Counted from the first letter of the stretch, positions 11,991 to 24,252 are shown. The stretch: 64,000 bases of DNA from Physcomitrium patens (GCF_000002425.4 NC_037260.1:16524563-16588562); one strand, 5' to 3'. The notes: generated by a model from the sequence alone, not told the origin. Translations and numbers: made by a program.

Positions 11991-12300
11991 TTACACCTTA
12001 CAACCATATGGAACTAGTTTACTTATCAAAAGGAGGTTTTCCTTGATCTTAGGTACATACAAGATGTCTTTTAATCTAATCTTCTTAGTTTTTCCTCTCA
12101 AAACAATATCCACCAAAATGGAGCCCATTTCAATGGCTTTTACCACACCATTGTCTCCAATAAAAATATTTTTTATTAAAATTTCTTTATAAGTATCAAA
12201 TAAATACTTGTATGAAGTTATGTACTTGGTGGTACTCAAATCAACAATCTACTTAACTACAACAGCTATAGAAGTACCTTCACTTGCCATGAATGCAAAA
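11991..12300 (-). pseudogene. copia protease region
   Basis: YLFDTYKE..., IFIGDNGVVKAIEMGSILV and LKDILYVPKIKENLLLISKL on the minus strand match the copia protease and the block that precedes the gag-pre-integrase domain. The upstream active-site DSGA is degraded: around 12240-12250 the sequence reads as a stop-interrupted remnant. It would have cleaved the polyprotein. Confidence 0.7.
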
Positions 12301-12432
12301 TCATGTCCTCCAAATTGCTCATGTACATTATTGGCACTTTTTCTATTTTTTTTTTTTTTTTAATACCTTAGAATAATTTCATACAAAGTGACTTGATTTA
12401 TTATAAATGAAGCAAGTTTTTACATTGTCATG

Positions 12433-12903
12433 TTAATTAGAGTAGCTCTCTATACTTTGTTTCAAAATGAAAGCCAAATCTTCACTTTGAGGCTCTTTTT
12501 CTTTCTTCTTGGTTACTTCATGGGCAAGTCTTGTTGTCACATAATTCATTCTAAGTTCTTTTAGCTTAATGGATTTCAATGCGACAATGAAGTAGTTGTA
12601 GGATTGAGGAAGGCTCATAAATAAGGTCATGATAATATTACATTCTTCTAGAGACTTATCAATAATTGGTAGTTGATTTACAAGGACCTTTACCTTATTG
12701 ACATGAGCAATGAAGTCTTGGAGATTGAATTCCTTCTTTTCTTTAGTATCTATATGAATTCTTGGAGATTCTTTACTTTCATCTATAATATTCCAAAGAT
12801 CTAAAGACACCAAATAAAGCTCTATTTTGTTCTTTCAATGATAGAAATTGTCCCATCTAAACTTTTTAATCACTCTCAAACCTTCATATTCTCTAGAAGC
12901 CAT
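12433..12903 (-). pseudogene. copia gag (UBN2-type)
   Basis: A start is visible at 12901-12903 on the minus strand (MASREYEG...), the usual copia gag beginning. It is followed by a stop near 12840, where TGA stands for the expected Trp. The frame then continues as VSLDLWNIIDE, then LPQSYNYFIVALKS (the LPxSYxxxVxAL motif of UBN2 gag), then a Lys/Glu-rich tail. The zinc knuckle region near 12400 is not intact. Confidence 0.75.
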
Positions 12904-13514
12904 GTCTAAGAAGAGTCCTATCAAAAAATATTAAAAAAAGTAGTCTTTATGTGCTCAAAATCACTAAATCAATTTAACACTAGTAGAATCTTAAAATGCC
13001 TTCTTGTAAACAATGCAGTGCTTTCTCATTCAAGATACTCTTGAATGAAGTTTTCAAGCTTTCAACAAGTATGTGTACTCCAACGAACCTTACAATCTAA
13101 ATCTCTTGCTCATTCAAACTACTTATTTCACAATACACACAAGGTAAGTGGAACAACTTCAACAACACAAAAAAATACTATCAAGGTCTTTTTATAAGGT
13201 CTTATATTCACAATCCTAAGCATTAAGAATCCACCAAATAATATTAGAGATTTATAAGATCAAAATCAATACCTTCTCATGCCAAAACAAGTTTAGATCT
13301 TATAAATCCTAATAATAATAAATACCATAAGATCTATTCCATATAAGTACAACTACTAGAGAATAATATCAACTTACTTAAATGGCACAACAAAGTATGT
13401 ATGGATATATAATCTATTGAAGAAATATAATAAGTAAGATACAAATAAGTAGAAATCAATATAGTTGCATACAAAAGAAATGAGAATGAGATGCCTCTTT
13501 CTTCCAACATCCTT

Positions 13515-13522
13515 TATTTATA
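13515..13522 (-). promoter_or_regulatory. TATA box of a probable minus-strand LTR
   Basis: TATAAATA lies about 610 bp upstream of the copia gag start and is followed about 25-30 bp downstream by AGAAAGAGGCATCTC. The position fits an LTR promoter, but LTR ends were not mapped. Confidence 0.4.
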
Positions 13523-13699
13523 GGAGGAATTTATATTTATTGTAATTAAACTTCATCTATAATTATCTTCATGCATCCAACTTAACCCTACATTCGTCTT
13601 AGACTAGCTACCACATCAAACCCTAGCTATCATACTAGTAAGTTACTTTTATTTGTTTACTACCTTTTGACTATTAGAAACTTACTTAAGATAATTGTA

Positions 13700-14780
13700 T
13701 CTTATTCTTATTTTAACAATTAAAATATTGATATATTTTAGATTCATTTAATCTCCACATTTTCATTTTGATGGTGAAGAAGTCATGTGCAATGACATCT
13801 AGATGATAGATGGTAGTGCTTCTTAGTGAAGATAGTTGGAGCTAGTGTAAAAGATCACTGACATTATTTGAGTGGTTCTTTACTAGTTTAATTTGTATTT
13901 ATTATTCTATTGCAGTTGTATCATTGGTAGAGTTGATTACAATGTATTTGTAATTGGTACTTAATGGTGGATCATAGTGATGCAATATTATAAAGTGTGG
14001 TGGTGTTTGTTACACCAATTTGGTTTTTTTTTTAATAGTTCTTGGCAAGGTGGAGTCATAGCTTTGAATGGTGTATAATTATAGGGAAGGGCCATATTTT
14101 GTTTTTTATTTTTATTTTGCTATGTTATTTTTTATTTTCCTAGAGATACTTGGATGGAAGAAGTATTGGCTCCAAAGGTACTATATACTGTGGTGGTGCC
14201 TTCATCATAGATATTGTGGCGATGATGACATTGATTATAGAGCTTTGTGCATGAGTAACTTAAGATACAATGGTTAAAAAGCTTGGGCTACAAATTGTTG
14301 ATAAGTTATAGCTTTGAGCTCAAGCCTAAAATTTTGCTATTAGATGTTGATGCTTCAAAATGCAGTTAATTCAGAATTTAAAGTTCAAAGCTATGATTAT
14401 GGTCATAAGTATTTATAATGTAGTTGGAAGTCTTATACTAAAGACTTCTATTTCACTAGGCCTAGTATGGAGTATGTGTGGAAAGGAAAATAAACATTGG
14501 ATAACTACGACAAATATTTAGGAGGTTTTGAAAGCCTCCGCTTAGGTTGCGTGGAAGAAAATATAATTCCTATTGAGTTTACTAAATGTGTTAATTTAGA
14601 TTTTAGTTTTGTATAGTAAATCTAAAGCTTCAATTTGAATTGAGTTTTCCTTTGAACTTTATGCTAGTATATGGTGGTATTGGAGTCTAACCAAAATTTG
14701 GTATTTTGACATTTAATACTTATTGAAAAGTTGAATGATTAAATTTAAATTAAATAAAAATTATTGTATAAATTTTTATA
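13700..14780. other. AT-rich intergenic stretch, nothing recognised
   Basis: No conserved domain, tandem repeat or second copy was recognised. Open stretches are short and low in complexity. Confidence 0.5.
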
Positions 14781-14790
14781 ATTGGATGAA

Positions 14791-15114
14791 TTATTATATT
14801 TAGATGAATAGTCATTTAAAGATGAATTATTATATTTAGATGAATAGTCATTTAAAGATGAATTATTATATTTAGATGAATAGTCATTTAAAGATGAATT
14901 ATTATATTTAGATGAATAGTCATTTAAAGATGAATTATTATATTTAGATGAATAGTCATTTAAAGATGAATTATTATATTTAGATGAATAGTCATTTAAA
15001 GATAAATTATTATATTTAGATGAATAGTCATTTAAAGATGAATTATTATATTTAGATGAATAGTCATTTAAAGATGAATTATTATATTCAGATGAATAGT
15101 CATTTAAGGATGAA
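14791..15114 (+). repeat. Nine tandem copies of a 36-bp unit
   Basis: The unit begins TTATTATATTTAGATGAA and ends AGTCATTTAAAGATGAA, repeating exactly every 36 bp (starts 14791, 14827, 14863 ... 15079). Copies 1-5 and most others are identical. Copy 6 ends GATAAA, and copy 9 has TTC for TTT and AGG for AAG. Each unit holds two or three GATGAAT-like sub-repeats, so it probably grew from a shorter motif. Confidence 0.95.
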
Positions 15115-15620
15115 TTCTTATTGATGGATGAATGTTAATCCAAAATTAAAATTAAAAAATTAAAAATTAAAACAAAACAAAAAATTAAAAAATAAAATAA
15201 AATAGTAGTAATGATTATTTTTAAATTTCATAACATTTTGGAATGACTTATTCTTATATGTAAGCATTGGTAGTAGGGATTCTTTGACCAATTAAATGAA
15301 TTAAGGAGTTTTTTTTTTTTTTTTTTTTTTTGAGTGAATTAAATTTAATTAAATAAGAGCTATAATTTTTCAAAATTAGAAAGTTCTCAATTGTTGTGAA
15401 CTAGGAATAACTCCAATTAGTAGAGATTATTTTTACCTTACACATGGGTGATTTAAGAAGGTTAAAAGTGATTCGATTAAGATTAAAATAAATGTTAAAA
15501 TTTCTAAAATTTCCATAATTAATTCACTTGTTGTGAACTAAAATAAACTTACAACTAGTGGAAGTTTATTTTAGCTCACAACTAAGCACACAAGATCTGA
15601 ATTGGTTAGATAGCCACTAG
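15115..15620 (+). repeat. Dispersed repeat, partial copy at 31390-31800
   Basis: The stretch containing AATTCACTTGTTGTGAACTA and TTTATTTTAGCTCACAACTAA has a clear relative near 31700-31780 (AATTCACTTGTTATAAATTA, CTTTACCTCACAATAAAG). Sequence like the 36-bp unit precedes it in both places (31395-31440). A T-rich homopolymer lies at about 15309-15331. Confidence 0.55.
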
Positions 15621-15650
15621 TATAGATACTACTTAGAAACCCTAAACTTC

Positions 15651-15656
15651 ACTCAC
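15651..15656 (-). other. Putative splice donor GTGAGT
   Basis: It directly follows the RNase H1-like domain codons on the minus strand. Reading through it gives a stop within three codons. Confidence 0.5.
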
Positions 15657-15848
15657 AAACTCTTCAGCTTCTGCCAGCACCTTAAAAACTCTGTGCTCGG
15701 CACCCCTGAACCCATCCACTTGTTTTCTACACTTTGTCCAACTCAGATAGGCACTAGGTCTACGGCCGCAGCGCACAACGTGGTACCGCTCCCTTCCGAT
15801 CACCTCATCCGGCTTCTTCACTGTCGACATTCTTCCCGATGACATCAA
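15657..15848 (-). CDS. Exon with RNase H1 N-terminal (viroplasmin-like) domain
   Basis: From ATG at 15846-15848 the minus strand encodes about 64 residues. RYHVVRCGRRPSAYLSWTKC, then RKQVDGFRGAEHRVFKVLAEAEEF, matches the RNA:DNA-hybrid-binding domain at the start of eukaryotic RNase H1 (also found in caulimovirus viroplasmin): YYVVxxGRxPGIYxxWxECxxQVxGFxGAxxKxFxxxxEAExF. The open frame stops soon after, but a strong splice donor (GTGAGT, 15651-15656) falls exactly at the domain end, so this is probably a first exon. No downstream catalytic RNase H exon was found in this window. It could also be a captured or relic fragment. Confidence 0.6.
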
Positions 15849-15951
15849 CCAATGGAGCCATAGAAAGGCAAAATCAAAACTTGAAGAACATACTCAACGC
15901 AGAGCAACAGTGATACACCAACACCTGAGGGAGATCAACTGCATCTGCTTC

Positions 15952-15972
15952 AAAAAAAAAAAAAAAAAAAAA
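15952..15972 (+). repeat. A21 homopolymer
   Basis: An uninterrupted A run in moderately GC-rich sequence. It could be the tail of a retroposed fragment, but no source transcript is recognised. Confidence 0.7.
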
Positions 15973-16206
15973 GTCAACACATCTACATACTCTCAAAAAA
16001 CAGTCACCACCAAGACACGAGGAAAGAACGCACTCTCACCAAAGACCGACGATCATCACAGACCACCTCTTGTGTCGGATGTTTACACTTTCAACAGAAC
16101 TCTTCTTCCTATCGTTCACACTCCTTCACCATCGTTCACCGTTAAACTTCTAAAACCTTATGTCTAGACACCTTGTTCCACTTGAATATCATCGTAAACA
16201 CATCCA

Positions 16207-16437
16207 AGTGAGGGGGCATGTCAGAGATATCTGATATATACCCTGATCACATGACCTGACAGGGCATCACTCTCATCCAGGTTGTCATCCTCGAACTATC
16301 GTCTCGAAGGTATATGTACTGTTCGAAAAATCATATCGATCACCTTTGTACTGTGCATTGCGCAACCATTATTATATGTTTCTGTATGGTATACACTTTG
16401 TGTTATGATAGAATCTCTGTCTTCTCAGTCTCCTGTC
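16207..16437 (+). other. Possible polypurine tract and short LTR
   Basis: AGTGAGGGGGCA (16207-16218) is directly followed by TGTCAGAGATATCTGATATA, a typical plant copia arrangement (purine tract, then TG start with short palindromes). A possible end is CTCCTGTCA at about 16429-16437. No second copy or internal domains are seen nearby, so this rests on layout alone. Confidence 0.3.
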
Positions 16438-16439
16438 AG

Positions 16440-19400
16440 GAGATACAGTACTCATGGGCCATCTCTCCCTGCAACAACTCCACAATGCATTCGTATCTCG
16501 TCCTAAACGATCAGAGGACGAAGTAATGAGACAAACCATTCCACCCCCGCGTAGGTTTTCGCGGAGTCGTGTTCGTTATCACACTTCGACCCTATCGCTA
16601 TAGTTTTTTCAACTTTTGGCGCCAGACTCACGATTTCACAGAAGTGCAAAACATTTGCGGAGGTGGGTGGGGTGGAAGTATCGTAAGAAGCACTGATTAT
16701 TTCAAACGAAATGGTAACGCACATTTGGATCCGGAGGAGGTGGTGAATCACTACAGGACTAAAACTGAGAACCAGATTACGGTCGAAACTTTCAGTTAGG
16801 AATACAAAGATGAATATAGGTCAGCAGCGACTGAGTGAGTTCATGTAAGCATGTGGCGTAGATATTCGACCCTCAAATTTATTGGAATCCGTGCATCATT
16901 GTTGGATTCACTTGATTTCGCCTGTACCGGAGAGTGTTAAGCATGCGAGATTACGTACCGCATGATGTAGGAGTTGGACAAATGAAGACACTGTCAAAGG
17001 TCAGTGACACTAGCGAAAATCTCACTTAAAGTTTTGACTGCTGTTCCTGCCATGGCCACGACGAATTCACCCTTTAGCAACAAATCTCTTTGTGGTCTGG
17101 TCAAACTCTATGTCCCTCTCTCTCAAGCTGGGTACGGGTGAGAAGGAAAACTTGAAGTCGCAATTGCCGACTGCAGCGGCAGGGTTCTCTTGTCAACGTC
17201 GACCTCCAGGATCGCAACCTGCGACCGTCATACGTTTTCAACCATTCGAAGTTCCGCGGCCCAGGTCCCAAAACTGTTGGGATGTCTTCATTCGTCTGGG
17301 ATTCCACCATGATCCATTAGGCACATCTGCCGGCTTAGTCTTTACTCTAATTCAGACGTCTTGCCAAAAGAAAATCCAGTATTCATTCACGAGATATAGT
17401 TAGTGGCAAGCATTAAAAGCTATTCCATCAACTGTGGCATGATCCAGTCGAGCCCACCAATGACATGACTTCCCAGAAGTTGTCAAGTATAGTTTCCAAC
17501 ACCTTCGATGCATAGCAGAAAGCATACAAATTGCATCAACTAGTTATACAATTAAACCAAGTGAGTCAGGAAATATCAATAACATACTTTGCCGGCTTTA
17601 CTTGAAAAAAAAATTGTTCCTCGTTACAAAATTTGTCATTCTCACCGTGCGCAGCAAACTGGGCCGAGCTCAGAGAAGTTTATCCCACGAAATGAAGAAT
17701 CTGCCTCCTTTTGCATCATGTGATGAAGAAGTCCACATTCCACAGTTCAATTTTCCCACTAGCAAAGGTAAATGACTTTAATCACTGGAAGTATCCATTT
17801 CAGCTAAAAACTATTTCAGAATTTAACGCGATGCAGAATGCACTTGAAATCTTCTGAGCATTTAGAAATCTCTTGAACTCAAGCTGGTGTTCACACCAGT
17901 GAGTTGCATCAACTACTTTACGTCCAGACAGATAGCGCAGTGCAGGATTCTCAAGCTCAGGTTCGACTGTTGACGAGGTTCGAAAACCAATATCTTGCCC
18001 TTAGCAAGAAGCAGCGGCATCAGCACCTGATACGGGGAGGGTTCCACTTCGAGCTGCCCCCGTCACCTTCCAAGCTCATTCCACCCATTCCGCACCTCCG
18101 AAGCCTAACGTTCGAATGAGTTTAACTCACAGCACCCACCAATCCCTCCGAAGACTATTCACTTCGAAGTTTTCTAACAGCACGAATTGAGACCTGAAGA
18201 AGTATCTGCAAATCTGCTGGGGGGCTGAAGGCGATTCTATTGCAGTCTTTATCACCGAAATCGGATTTCAACCAGAACGAACATGTGTCATGTAACCACT
18301 GAGCTTCAGTATTTATCAAATTCTCTATGGCAGCTCCAGCATAGAAGAAGCTTGAAGCCCAAGTCTGGCGGTAATGTCGGCAGTCATTGTCAGACATGGG
18401 CTCGCATTTCTACATTCTTGCACCGCAATCCACACTCCAGAAATAACTAACAATTGATCACAAATCCAGCTGTACAACATTCTTGAACAACAAGGAACTT
18501 GAATGCGCAATTGGAGAAGAACTTCCTTCTTCCAAATTTCTCATCAGGAAATTGCTGTGTATTCGCTTAGAGCTATGTTAAGAAGATGCACTTTGTCGGG
18601 AATCTTGGAGGATGTGCTGTATTGGCATGCTGGGATTGGCAGGTGTGCCATTCCATGCGAAGATGACTGACAAAAAGGCTGAATGGCCCCACTATCTGCA
18701 CGAGACTAGTAAAGTTGACCCTACTGCCAGTAGTCCTAGATTCTGGCAGCAAATTTGTATTAAAATACTCGAGACTCCAACTCACATTCGTTCTCTATCG
18801 ACTGCGATCTAAAAACAAGCCAGTGGTCAATCTTATCAAAATATAAATATGTCGACATTGATCAAACCATCCATCGTACCAAAGCTTTGTAATTTATAAG
18901 TTGACATAGTGTCACATTTTTGAGAAACTAGCTAGAACTTCACTTCAGAAATCAATCAGTTAACTTATCAGATGAAACAGAGCGTTATTTGCAGTCTTAA
19001 TAAAGTATGTTCATTCCAAGCATTCTGTACAGAATATTTTCTGTTTGATTATCATACGCTATAAGTAAAAATTGGGGTAAACGTCATATTGCTAGTTATT
19101 GAGGTGAAGGAAGCTAAATTTATACCTACATTTCCAACGAGAATTAAAACCAAGACATGAAACACCCAAAGGTGGGAAATTTACATGTATCCCAACCTAG
19201 TCCAAGATTATGAGGTCATTGAATTGGTTGCAGTACTCTTCGATCTTGCCTTAAGAGAGACAGCTAGAGACTTGAACAAGCCTTTATGATCGGACGTGCT
19301 TCGCAGGAAATTCCACTGTAGCATTAGTATCAGAATTACTAAAAAGTAATAAATTCCGAGACCAGAAGCTCTTCAGTGACCGCTTCTTGAGGGGAGACTT

Positions 19401-20160
19401 TGCTGGTGATGAAAAGACTGTTTGTACACTTTCGTCGGCAGCTGCGCATGAGAGACCCGGAGTGGGTCCCCGAAAAACACGAAGCGCGACACATGCTAAT
19501 GTATACTGTTCAAAGTCGTGCAGGAAATTCTGGTTGTCGATGAACCTTGAAGCAGTTGAACCGTTGGACCGACGGCCACCTTCACCTTCACCTCACCTTC
19601 CACGCCTCCATTGTGCAATCTCTCTTGAAGCTGCAGGGCGATCAAAGCACGTCGATTGGCAGCTGAAGACAGCGATGATTTGGCGGATCAATTCTGTCAA
19701 CCCTACGCCAGTGGTCGTTGTGGCGTCACCCAACTTCGCGTTTCGTTCAAAACGATAATTTAGATCGTCAAATTACTCAACTCCAAGGTTCCATCTCTCG
19801 AGCTCCGTTTTGGTAAGTGGAAAATTGTCTGGCAAGGCTTGCTGAGCGCACGAGCAACTGCTCCGCGTCCCCCAACTGCCTTCATCCAATTCTTCCCAAC
19901 GACTTGGAATCGCCGAAGTCCACTTCATCGAACTTATATATTGGACAACTCGCAGTGAATGAAATCATTCTATCTCGGTGTTTGAGCTTACTTGAGCACA
20001 TAGCAATCAAGCTATACAACTTGAACACCGCCTGCTCCAAGTAATCAACAGATTGTGCAGTGATCAGTTATCTGCTTACCTCAAGTTTTTAGAGCCTTTG
20101 TCGAAGTTGGGAAATTCAAGAGTTATAATCAAGCTTCACAAAGCACATAGAATGGCAATA
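16440..20160. other. Higher-GC block with no recognisable gene
   Basis: Base composition is clearly richer in G/C than the flanking repeats. Open stretches reach about 120 codons (19387-19758, plus) but show no family motif, no conserved second copy and no convincing chain of splice sites. It may be gene-flanking or intronic DNA, or an old element. I assign no function. Confidence 0.5.
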
Positions 20161-20166
20161 CGAGGT

Positions 20167-20310
20167 GATGGTGGATCATCGAAGTGGAGGCCTCCATCCA
20201 AGTGCCAGATGGGCGATGGTGGATCCTCCAAATGGAGACCTCCAAGCAAGACACCAATGGGCGACGGAGGCTCGTCGAAGTAGCGACCTCCGTCGAAGCG
20301 GCAGATGGCT
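20167..20310 (+). repeat. Three 48-bp tandem units (GDGGSSKWRPP-type)
   Basis: Units start at 20167, 20215 and 20263. Each begins GA(T/C)GG(T/A)GG(A/C)TC and runs through (A/T)CCAA(G/A)TGGAG-like sequence. On the plus strand they read GDGGSSKWRPPSK; the third unit has a TAG in place of the Trp codon. The same core occurs in the GC-rich units at 34290-34450 (minus) and 63625-63785 (plus). Both strands stay open over the repeat, so coding capacity is unproven. Confidence 0.8.
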
Positions 20311-20877
20311 TGGAAGGACAATTGAATCGGGATTTGTCTCGAAAGGAAATCAGACTATGTCGTTGCGATCACCTTCAACTCGAACTTCTCCGCTGCTGAA
20401 GGCCAACCCCATCAATCGTTCACTTTAACTGCAAGAATCAGGACGACTTACTGGGGACCAATGACATACTCCTAGTTGATGGAGTTCGGACCGAGAGTAG
20501 CCAGTTTTCTCACTGGCCGACGAGATGACTTCACATTTTTTCACCATCAATTGGCTCCGAAGTAGCATTCTTTTCTAATTTAGTTGTTTATCCAATGAAG
20601 ATAAACAAGAGCGCCATTGCGCTTGAATTTCCCTTGGATAGTGAGATTCAGCAACAGAGACTTGTACATATTGTAGGTGACAATGATTCTTTTCCACGCA
20701 TTAGCTGAAGTTGTCGAATTTCTTACTCTTTGTTGCCGCAAATCTGTGCCGTTCCAAATTTTGAGTTATGCCATTAAAATGCACTTCTTGTTAAGTTGAA
20801 TCGCTCAAACAGCTACCTCTTGAGGCAGCCGTCAATCGGAGGGCTTTTTGTTGATTACGAATCAAATGTGGGATGAT

Positions 20878-22210
20878 TGCAACAAGGACATCTCTAAGTA
20901 GGAACACATAGAATAGGAGAACTCTCCCTGGTTGAGAATTGAGAGTCTTCGGTGGAATGCGCTTCTCTCAGCTTCTTTCTCGGTTCTGTGTTTATTGAAT
21001 GTTGTTGGCATTTTCTATATCCGCACAATTAAATATTACTAAAAATTGATCACAACCATGTTAGTGTTATTGTTCTTTCGATCATGTAGAATCAAGCTTT
21101 TATTTTGTTTTATTTTATTTTTGACACAAGTGGGGTACACCCGGCACATAAATTAAAACAAGAGGATACAACAAAAATGCCTAGGACTCAATATCTTTTG
21201 GGAGCAAAATTGACCTTTTCAACATCACAATCCTCTATTGTCAAATAGTGAAGGACTTGAGGTTTTGATGGTGCAATCGCAAAGAATGAATTGAATTCCT
21301 CTATGAAGACTTAGAGCTTGTCATTGTTAAGTGCTTGATGAGACCTCATTCCTACCAGTCGATCTCGGCTGCCAGTGGAGCAATCTCAAATGCAACAAAT
21401 ATTTTTGGGATATTTTTTATTTTTAAATATTATTAACCAAAATTTAAAATCATCTCATTCCAATTGTGCTTTCATGTCTTACAAATTTGTGAAAATTTTT
21501 ATTTTATTTTATTTTATTTTTTGAAACATAAAAGAAGGAGCAAATTATTTCAAATCTACCAACCACAATTCTCAATAATACTTGAGAAATCAAAGTAAAT
21601 TACTAATAAATATCTTAAGCAAAGCTTTTGGAAGATATAAAGTCTTCTAACAAACATGTGATCTTATGGCTTAGAAGGCAAAGCATGTAGTGGGTGGATC
21701 CAAAAAGGCTTCCAATGCACATACTATTTTCTTTACTAGGTCTATTAGTTTTTAAGCACAAGTTCATGCTTCCATTCTTGATCTTAAAAATTCAACTCTT
21801 TGATGGATGGCTTGGATGCCAAGCTTAGAAAAACCATTTGCTTCTCGAGTAAGCAGTTGATAAGGATTTCTTAGTTTATTCCATAGTTGCCAATATCCTT
21901 GATTTCCAAAAACTTTGGTCTTAGAATTTAGTCAAATTCAATAAAGAGTGTACAAATGACTCTCCACATTCAAAAATTATTCTTGGATGGATGTTATCAC
22001 CTATAAAGTATCCAACCATTACTTTTTAGAAGTAAAATAGAATAATTTACATGAAAAATACTTTGTTTGGCTTGTGGATTTTTTTTTGGATCTCATATTA
22101 TTGTAATTGGTAGCTCATTGTCATATAATTTTGCTAATAATTTATTGTATAAAATCCTCATGAATATTGTTGTTAAAGCTTCAAATTCAAGTACTTAGTT
22201 ATCCAATAGA
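20878..22210. repeat. Direct repeat copy 1 (partner 25232-26750)
   Basis: From AAGGACATCTCTAAGT and CTCTCCCTGGTTGAGAATTG onward, this block is collinear with 25232-26750. The partner has extra duplicated pieces around 25560-25680 (three ATATCTTTT-GGGGG segments where this copy has one). On the minus strand a frame near 21540-21930 is shared by both copies and is rich in stops at the same places, suggesting an old coding segment. AAAATAAAATAAAACAAAAT near 21100 on the minus strand resembles a retroposon tail. Confidence 0.75.
21540..21930 (-). pseudogene. Shared decayed reading frame, family unknown
   Basis: On the minus strand this reads GYWQLWNKLRNPYQLLTREA, then GFSKLGIQAIHQRVEFLRSR, then a stretch ending near KALLKIFISNLL. 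The copy at about 26030-26420 has the same frame with mostly conservative changes, and stops (TGA/TAA/TAG) sit at matching positions where Trp or Gln would fit. A non-LTR retrotransposon is one possibility, given the A-rich tail downstream. I do not recognise the protein. Confidence 0.35.
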
Positions 22211-22284
22211 AATGTGATTTTTTTTGTTTGAGTGATCTTTAATTAAAGATTTTGTAGAAATTTAACTTTGATTAAAGATCACTT

Positions 22285-24252
22285 TTGAAAAATACTACTA
22301 TAATTGGTTTTTTAACTTAAATTCAAGCTTCAAGAAGACCTAAACCAATTTTAAAAGTAAATTTTTTAGTGTTAAATAAACATTGAAGTAATAATTGAGA
22401 TAGTAGAATATAAGCTAAGACAATTAAATAAAAAAAATATATTTATGAAATATTTGTATGAAAGGCCTCAACAAGCCTACAGCACATATTTTTGCATATT
22501 ATAGTTGCAAGTTTACAATTCTACAGCATTTGAAGGAAACCATGTCAATCAAATCAAGTTTCAAAATAGCTTAGTAAAAAGATATTAGATGTTGTAGTTA
22601 AATTCTTGTATTTTATTAGGTATCACATAAAACCTTTTGAATATTGGCAAGTGTAAGAAATAAAAATAAAAAAAAATACAAATTTTATGCAAGCAAACAA
22701 CTTCAAGATGTCGAATAAAAAAAAATATTCATTCTAATATCTACAAGACATTTGAATGACTTATTGATGAAAGAGAGTAGATTGGACATTTGTATGATAT
22801 GAACTCAAGCAATCTATAAAAACATAATGAAAAAAAAATTCACTAATAGAAGTTGCAAGTGATAAAGGTGCTTTTAATTGGAGATTGCTATAGCAATGAG
22901 TATTACTTATTGATTAGATTGATAGACCAACAACCAAATCAAAGAAGTTGAGGATTAATGGTATTAACTTGTCTTGAAGAGACCAATCAACAACTTTTGA
23001 CACCATTTGATTTCAAAAGTAAATGCTTTTAATTGGAGATTGCTATAGCAATGAGTATTACTTATTGATTAGATTGATAGACCAACAACCAAATCAAAGA
23101 AGTTGATGATTAATGGAATTAACTTGTCTTAAAGAGACCAATCAAGAACTTTTGACACCATTTGATTGCAAAAGTAAATCACAAGGACACGATTGAGTAG
23201 AAAAATCACAACATCATGACTTATATAGTTTGTAATAGCTTCTAACTTTATAGCCATAATATATTAATCTATTCATATAAATAAGTATAACTACTTTTAA
23301 TACTAATTATTATAAATAATCTCTATTGCCAAAGATTACATATTTAGATTCAACTTCAATTCTAAGGAATTACAAAATGATTAGATATATAATTTAGTTC
23401 AATAGTAACTTCAATACTTATCAATAATAGTGCCAATTGGATGGTTTGTTGCATGAGTATCAATCAAAGTAGTAGTTGAAGTATAGAGATGTTGTTGATG
23501 AAATATTTGAACTAAATTTTTGCATAGCTTATATTTGTAAAAGCTTTGATTTGGCCAATACTTCACCACATTGTAAGCATTTGCATTGACATTGCTAAAA
23601 TGGCAAAGATACTAGTAGTAGAAGGCATTAGCCGATATTGCATACTTTGATTAAATGAAGTTTAAAGTTGGAAAAAAAATAGACTAAAATTTAGAATACT
23701 TCTTGTGGAATAAAAACCAAATATAAAAAAATTCTATTTAACATGATGCTAAATAATTTTCTATAGTATTTGTTTCATTATATTCTTAAATTCTAGTGAT
23801 TGGATATGTTATCTGATTATATTTGGTTTAAATTTGTGTACCATATATATTCAAAGAAACTACATTGTTTTTAAATAAAAAATATAAAATGAACTCCATG
23901 TGAAAAACATGATATAAAAAAGCTTAATAGAGTATGGATCCATTAGTTGGTCAACAACTCAACAAAGATTTATCAAGCATATGCATAAAAAAGCCATCTA
24001 CCTTCAAAGATGAGACAGATTCTAGATGGCAAAATAACTTCTTGATATTAAACAAATTACACAATCAAATAGAATAATAAAATATTTCAAAGTAGAATAA
24101 TTATATTTAAAGATGTAAAGCTTAATAAGTAGATACTTTTTTAATAATGTTAACTCCATCCTTGTAGCATTAGTAGATAAGATGTCAATTCATCATACCA
24201 TGCTCCAGTCTATAATGCATTAAGAACACCTTAATTTGGAGAAAAATAAAAC

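Larger units (their letters stand above)
9720..12905 (-). mobile_element. Decayed Ty1/copia retrotransposon, minus strand
   Basis: Read on the minus strand the order is gag, protease, integrase, reverse transcriptase, which defines Ty1/copia. All domains are interrupted by stops and frame changes. The RNase H end and 3' LTR are not recognisable below 9720. A TATA box at 13515-13522, upstream on the minus strand, suggests that the 5' LTR lies around 13.0-13.7 kb. No tRNA primer site is seen. Confidence 0.85.

Noticed and set aside
14791-15114. Regular 36-bp repeats as a CRISPR array
   Set aside because: The units are contiguous without spacers, the sequence is eukaryotic, and no cas genes are present. 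It is a plain tandem satellite-like array.
16282-19758. Several 60-123-codon open frames as genes
   Set aside because: They overlap each other on both strands, lack motifs, and have no supporting splice or repeat evidence.
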